Of a stretch of 5,892 bases of DNA, positions 5,330-5,892 are shown piece after piece. This DNA comes from Sulfurovum sp. (lineage in GTDB: Bacteria; Campylobacterota; Campylobacteria; Campylobacterales; Sulfurovaceae), in NCBI GenBank assembly GCA_026983895.1, contig JALSTF010000002.1:1-5892 (forward strand), read 5' to 3'. The position numbers and the translations under genes were made by a program. How positions within the stretch are numbered: the stretch's first letter is position 1; each line of letters opens with the position of its first letter. A model generated the notes under the pieces. The model made no database searches. It was given only the letters and a program-made list of their open reading frames with translations, and was not told the origin of the DNA.

Positions 5330-5335
5330 ATTCTA
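5330..5335 (-). promoter_or_regulatory. Candidate -10 box TAGAAT for the pssA operon
   Basis: TAGAAT (5 of 6 to TATAAT) reads at 5335..5330 on the minus strand, giving a leader of about 18 bases before the pssA ATG. No convincing -35 box is at the right distance; the heptamer array lies there instead. It is the only good -10 in the short divergent spacer on this strand. Confidence 0.45.
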
Positions 5336-5340
5336 CCCTC

Positions 5341-5368
5341 TTCGTACTTAACCCTTAACACTTAGCAC
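5341..5368. repeat. Degenerate heptanucleotide array (TTARCAC type) in the pssA-miaA spacer
   Basis: Successive 7-base units are TTCGTAC (5341-5347), TTAACCC (5348-5354), TTAACAC (5355-5361) and TTAGCAC (5362-5368). Adjacent units differ by one base in the last three. On the minus strand they read GTGCTAA, GTGTTAA, GGGTTAA, so most units start with GTG, as in the 4711-4745 array. The third unit supplies the probable -35 box of miaA. Confidence 0.65.
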
Positions 5369-5382
5369 TAACTTGCTATGAT
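5355..5382 (+). promoter_or_regulatory. miaA promoter: TTAACA - 16 bp - extended TGC TATGAT
   Basis: TTAACA (5355-5360, 5 of 6 to TTGACA) is followed after 16 bases by TATGAT (5377-5382, 5 of 6), preceded by TGC, an extended -10. The expected start, 6-8 bases past the -10, falls at about 5388-5390, on the miaA ATG itself (5389), so the transcript would be leaderless. Confidence 0.55.
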
Positions 5383-5388
5383 TATGCA

Positions 5389-5892
5389 ATGAATAGTATC
5401 AGACAGATCGCACTTATCGGTCCTACAGCATCGGGGAAAACAGCACTCTCCATTAAAGCAGCGCATGCACTCGATGCCTATATCCTCTCCATAGATTCGC
5501 TCTCCATCTACAGGGAGATCGATATCGTTTCAGCCAAACCCACGAAAGAAGAACGTGAAGGTATCACACATTTTGGGATCGATGTCCTGCACGCCGATGA
5601 GGATTTTGATGTGACAACTTTCATCCGCCTTTACAGGGAGGTTTATGAAAAAGCCCGCATTGCAGAGAAAAATCTTGTGATCGTCGGAGGTACGAGTTTT
5701 TATCTCAAAATGCTCATCGACGGTATCAGTGAACTTCCGAAAATATCCGGACAGACCAGAGAACAAACAGCTATTGCCCTTAAAACACTTCCGGAAACCT
5801 ATGCCTGGCTTCTGGCTCTCGATCCTGTATATATGTCCAGGATCGCATCCAACGATCCCTACCGTATCGAAAAAGCACTGAATATCTATTAT
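5389..5892 (+). CDS. miaA: tRNA dimethylallyltransferase MiaA, N-terminal 168 residues (C-terminus beyond right edge)
   Basis: Transfers a dimethylallyl group to A37 of tRNAs that read codons starting with U, the first step to ms2i6A. I translated it from ATG 5389; the frame is open to the window edge. It shows the P-loop GPTASGKT (11-18), the conserved DSLSIYREIDIVSAKPT (36-52; D36 is the catalytic Asp, in the place of DSMQVYRGMDIGTAKPT), HFGIDVL (61-67), the VGGTSFYLKMLIDG block (99-112) that forms the tRNA/lipid substrate channel, and NDPYRIEKAL (155-164). No in-frame upstream start exists, and an ATG at 5378 in another frame stops after four codons. No Shine-Dalgarno precedes the ATG. It is divergent from pssA across an 83-base spacer. 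Confidence 0.95.
   Translation, partial: MNSIRQIALIGPTASGKTALSIKAAHALDAYILSIDSLSIYREIDIVSAKPTKEEREGITHFGIDVLHADEDFDVTTFIRLYREVYEKARIAEKNLVIVGGTSFYLKMLIDGISELPKISGQTREQTAIALKTLPETYAWLLALDPVYMSRIASNDPYRIEKALNIYY

Noticed and set aside
1..5892. A new multi-gene defence, mobile or metabolic system
   Set aside because: All genes but one small protein fit known housekeeping or chemotaxis families, and no transposase, integrase, attachment site or toxin-antitoxin pair is visible.

Overview
The window looks like core chromosome of a free-living Campylobacterota (Epsilonproteobacteria) bacterium, probably near Sulfurovum or Sulfurimonas. This is inferred from gene content, protein style and gene order, not from a database search. 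The clearest pointers are an argS-tatA-gmk cluster next to a Glu-rich protein with a receiver-like N-terminus, which matches from memory the Helicobacter pylori HP0319-HP0322 block; a UbiA-type prenyltransferase of the kind these menaquinone users carry; and AT-rich promoters with a good -10 box and often no clear -35 box.

Layout: everything except the last gene is on the minus strand. Read in the direction of transcription (right to left), pssA, a UbiA-family prenyltransferase gene, a small membrane-anchored helix-turn-helix protein and a uracil-DNA-glycosylase-like gene form a tight operon (5305 to 2831). Then come tRNA-Arg(GCG) with its own strong promoter, chePep-like and gmk (overlapping by one base), tatA with its own promoter, and the N-terminal 230 residues of argS running off the left edge. 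On the plus strand miaA starts at 5389, diverges from pssA and runs off the right edge.

Function: the genes serve basic cell work. These are membrane lipid synthesis (PssA), quinone synthesis (UbiA/MqnP), base-excision repair (UDG-like), nucleotide metabolism (Gmk), protein export (TatA), and tRNA charging and modification (ArgS, tRNA-Arg, MiaA). The likely chemotaxis regulator ChePep is the clade-specific member. No mobile element, CRISPR array, phage or defence gene is visible.

The less ordinary points are short heptanucleotide tandem repeats at three of the gene borders (argS/tatA, ubiA/pssA, pssA/miaA), a probable leaderless miaA transcript, a receiver-like domain lacking its metal-binding acidic pair, a divergent uracil glycosylase motif, and a tRNA-Arg with anticodon GCG where most bacteria use ACG. 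No intergenic stretch exceeds 130 bases. I do not see evidence for an undescribed multi-gene system.
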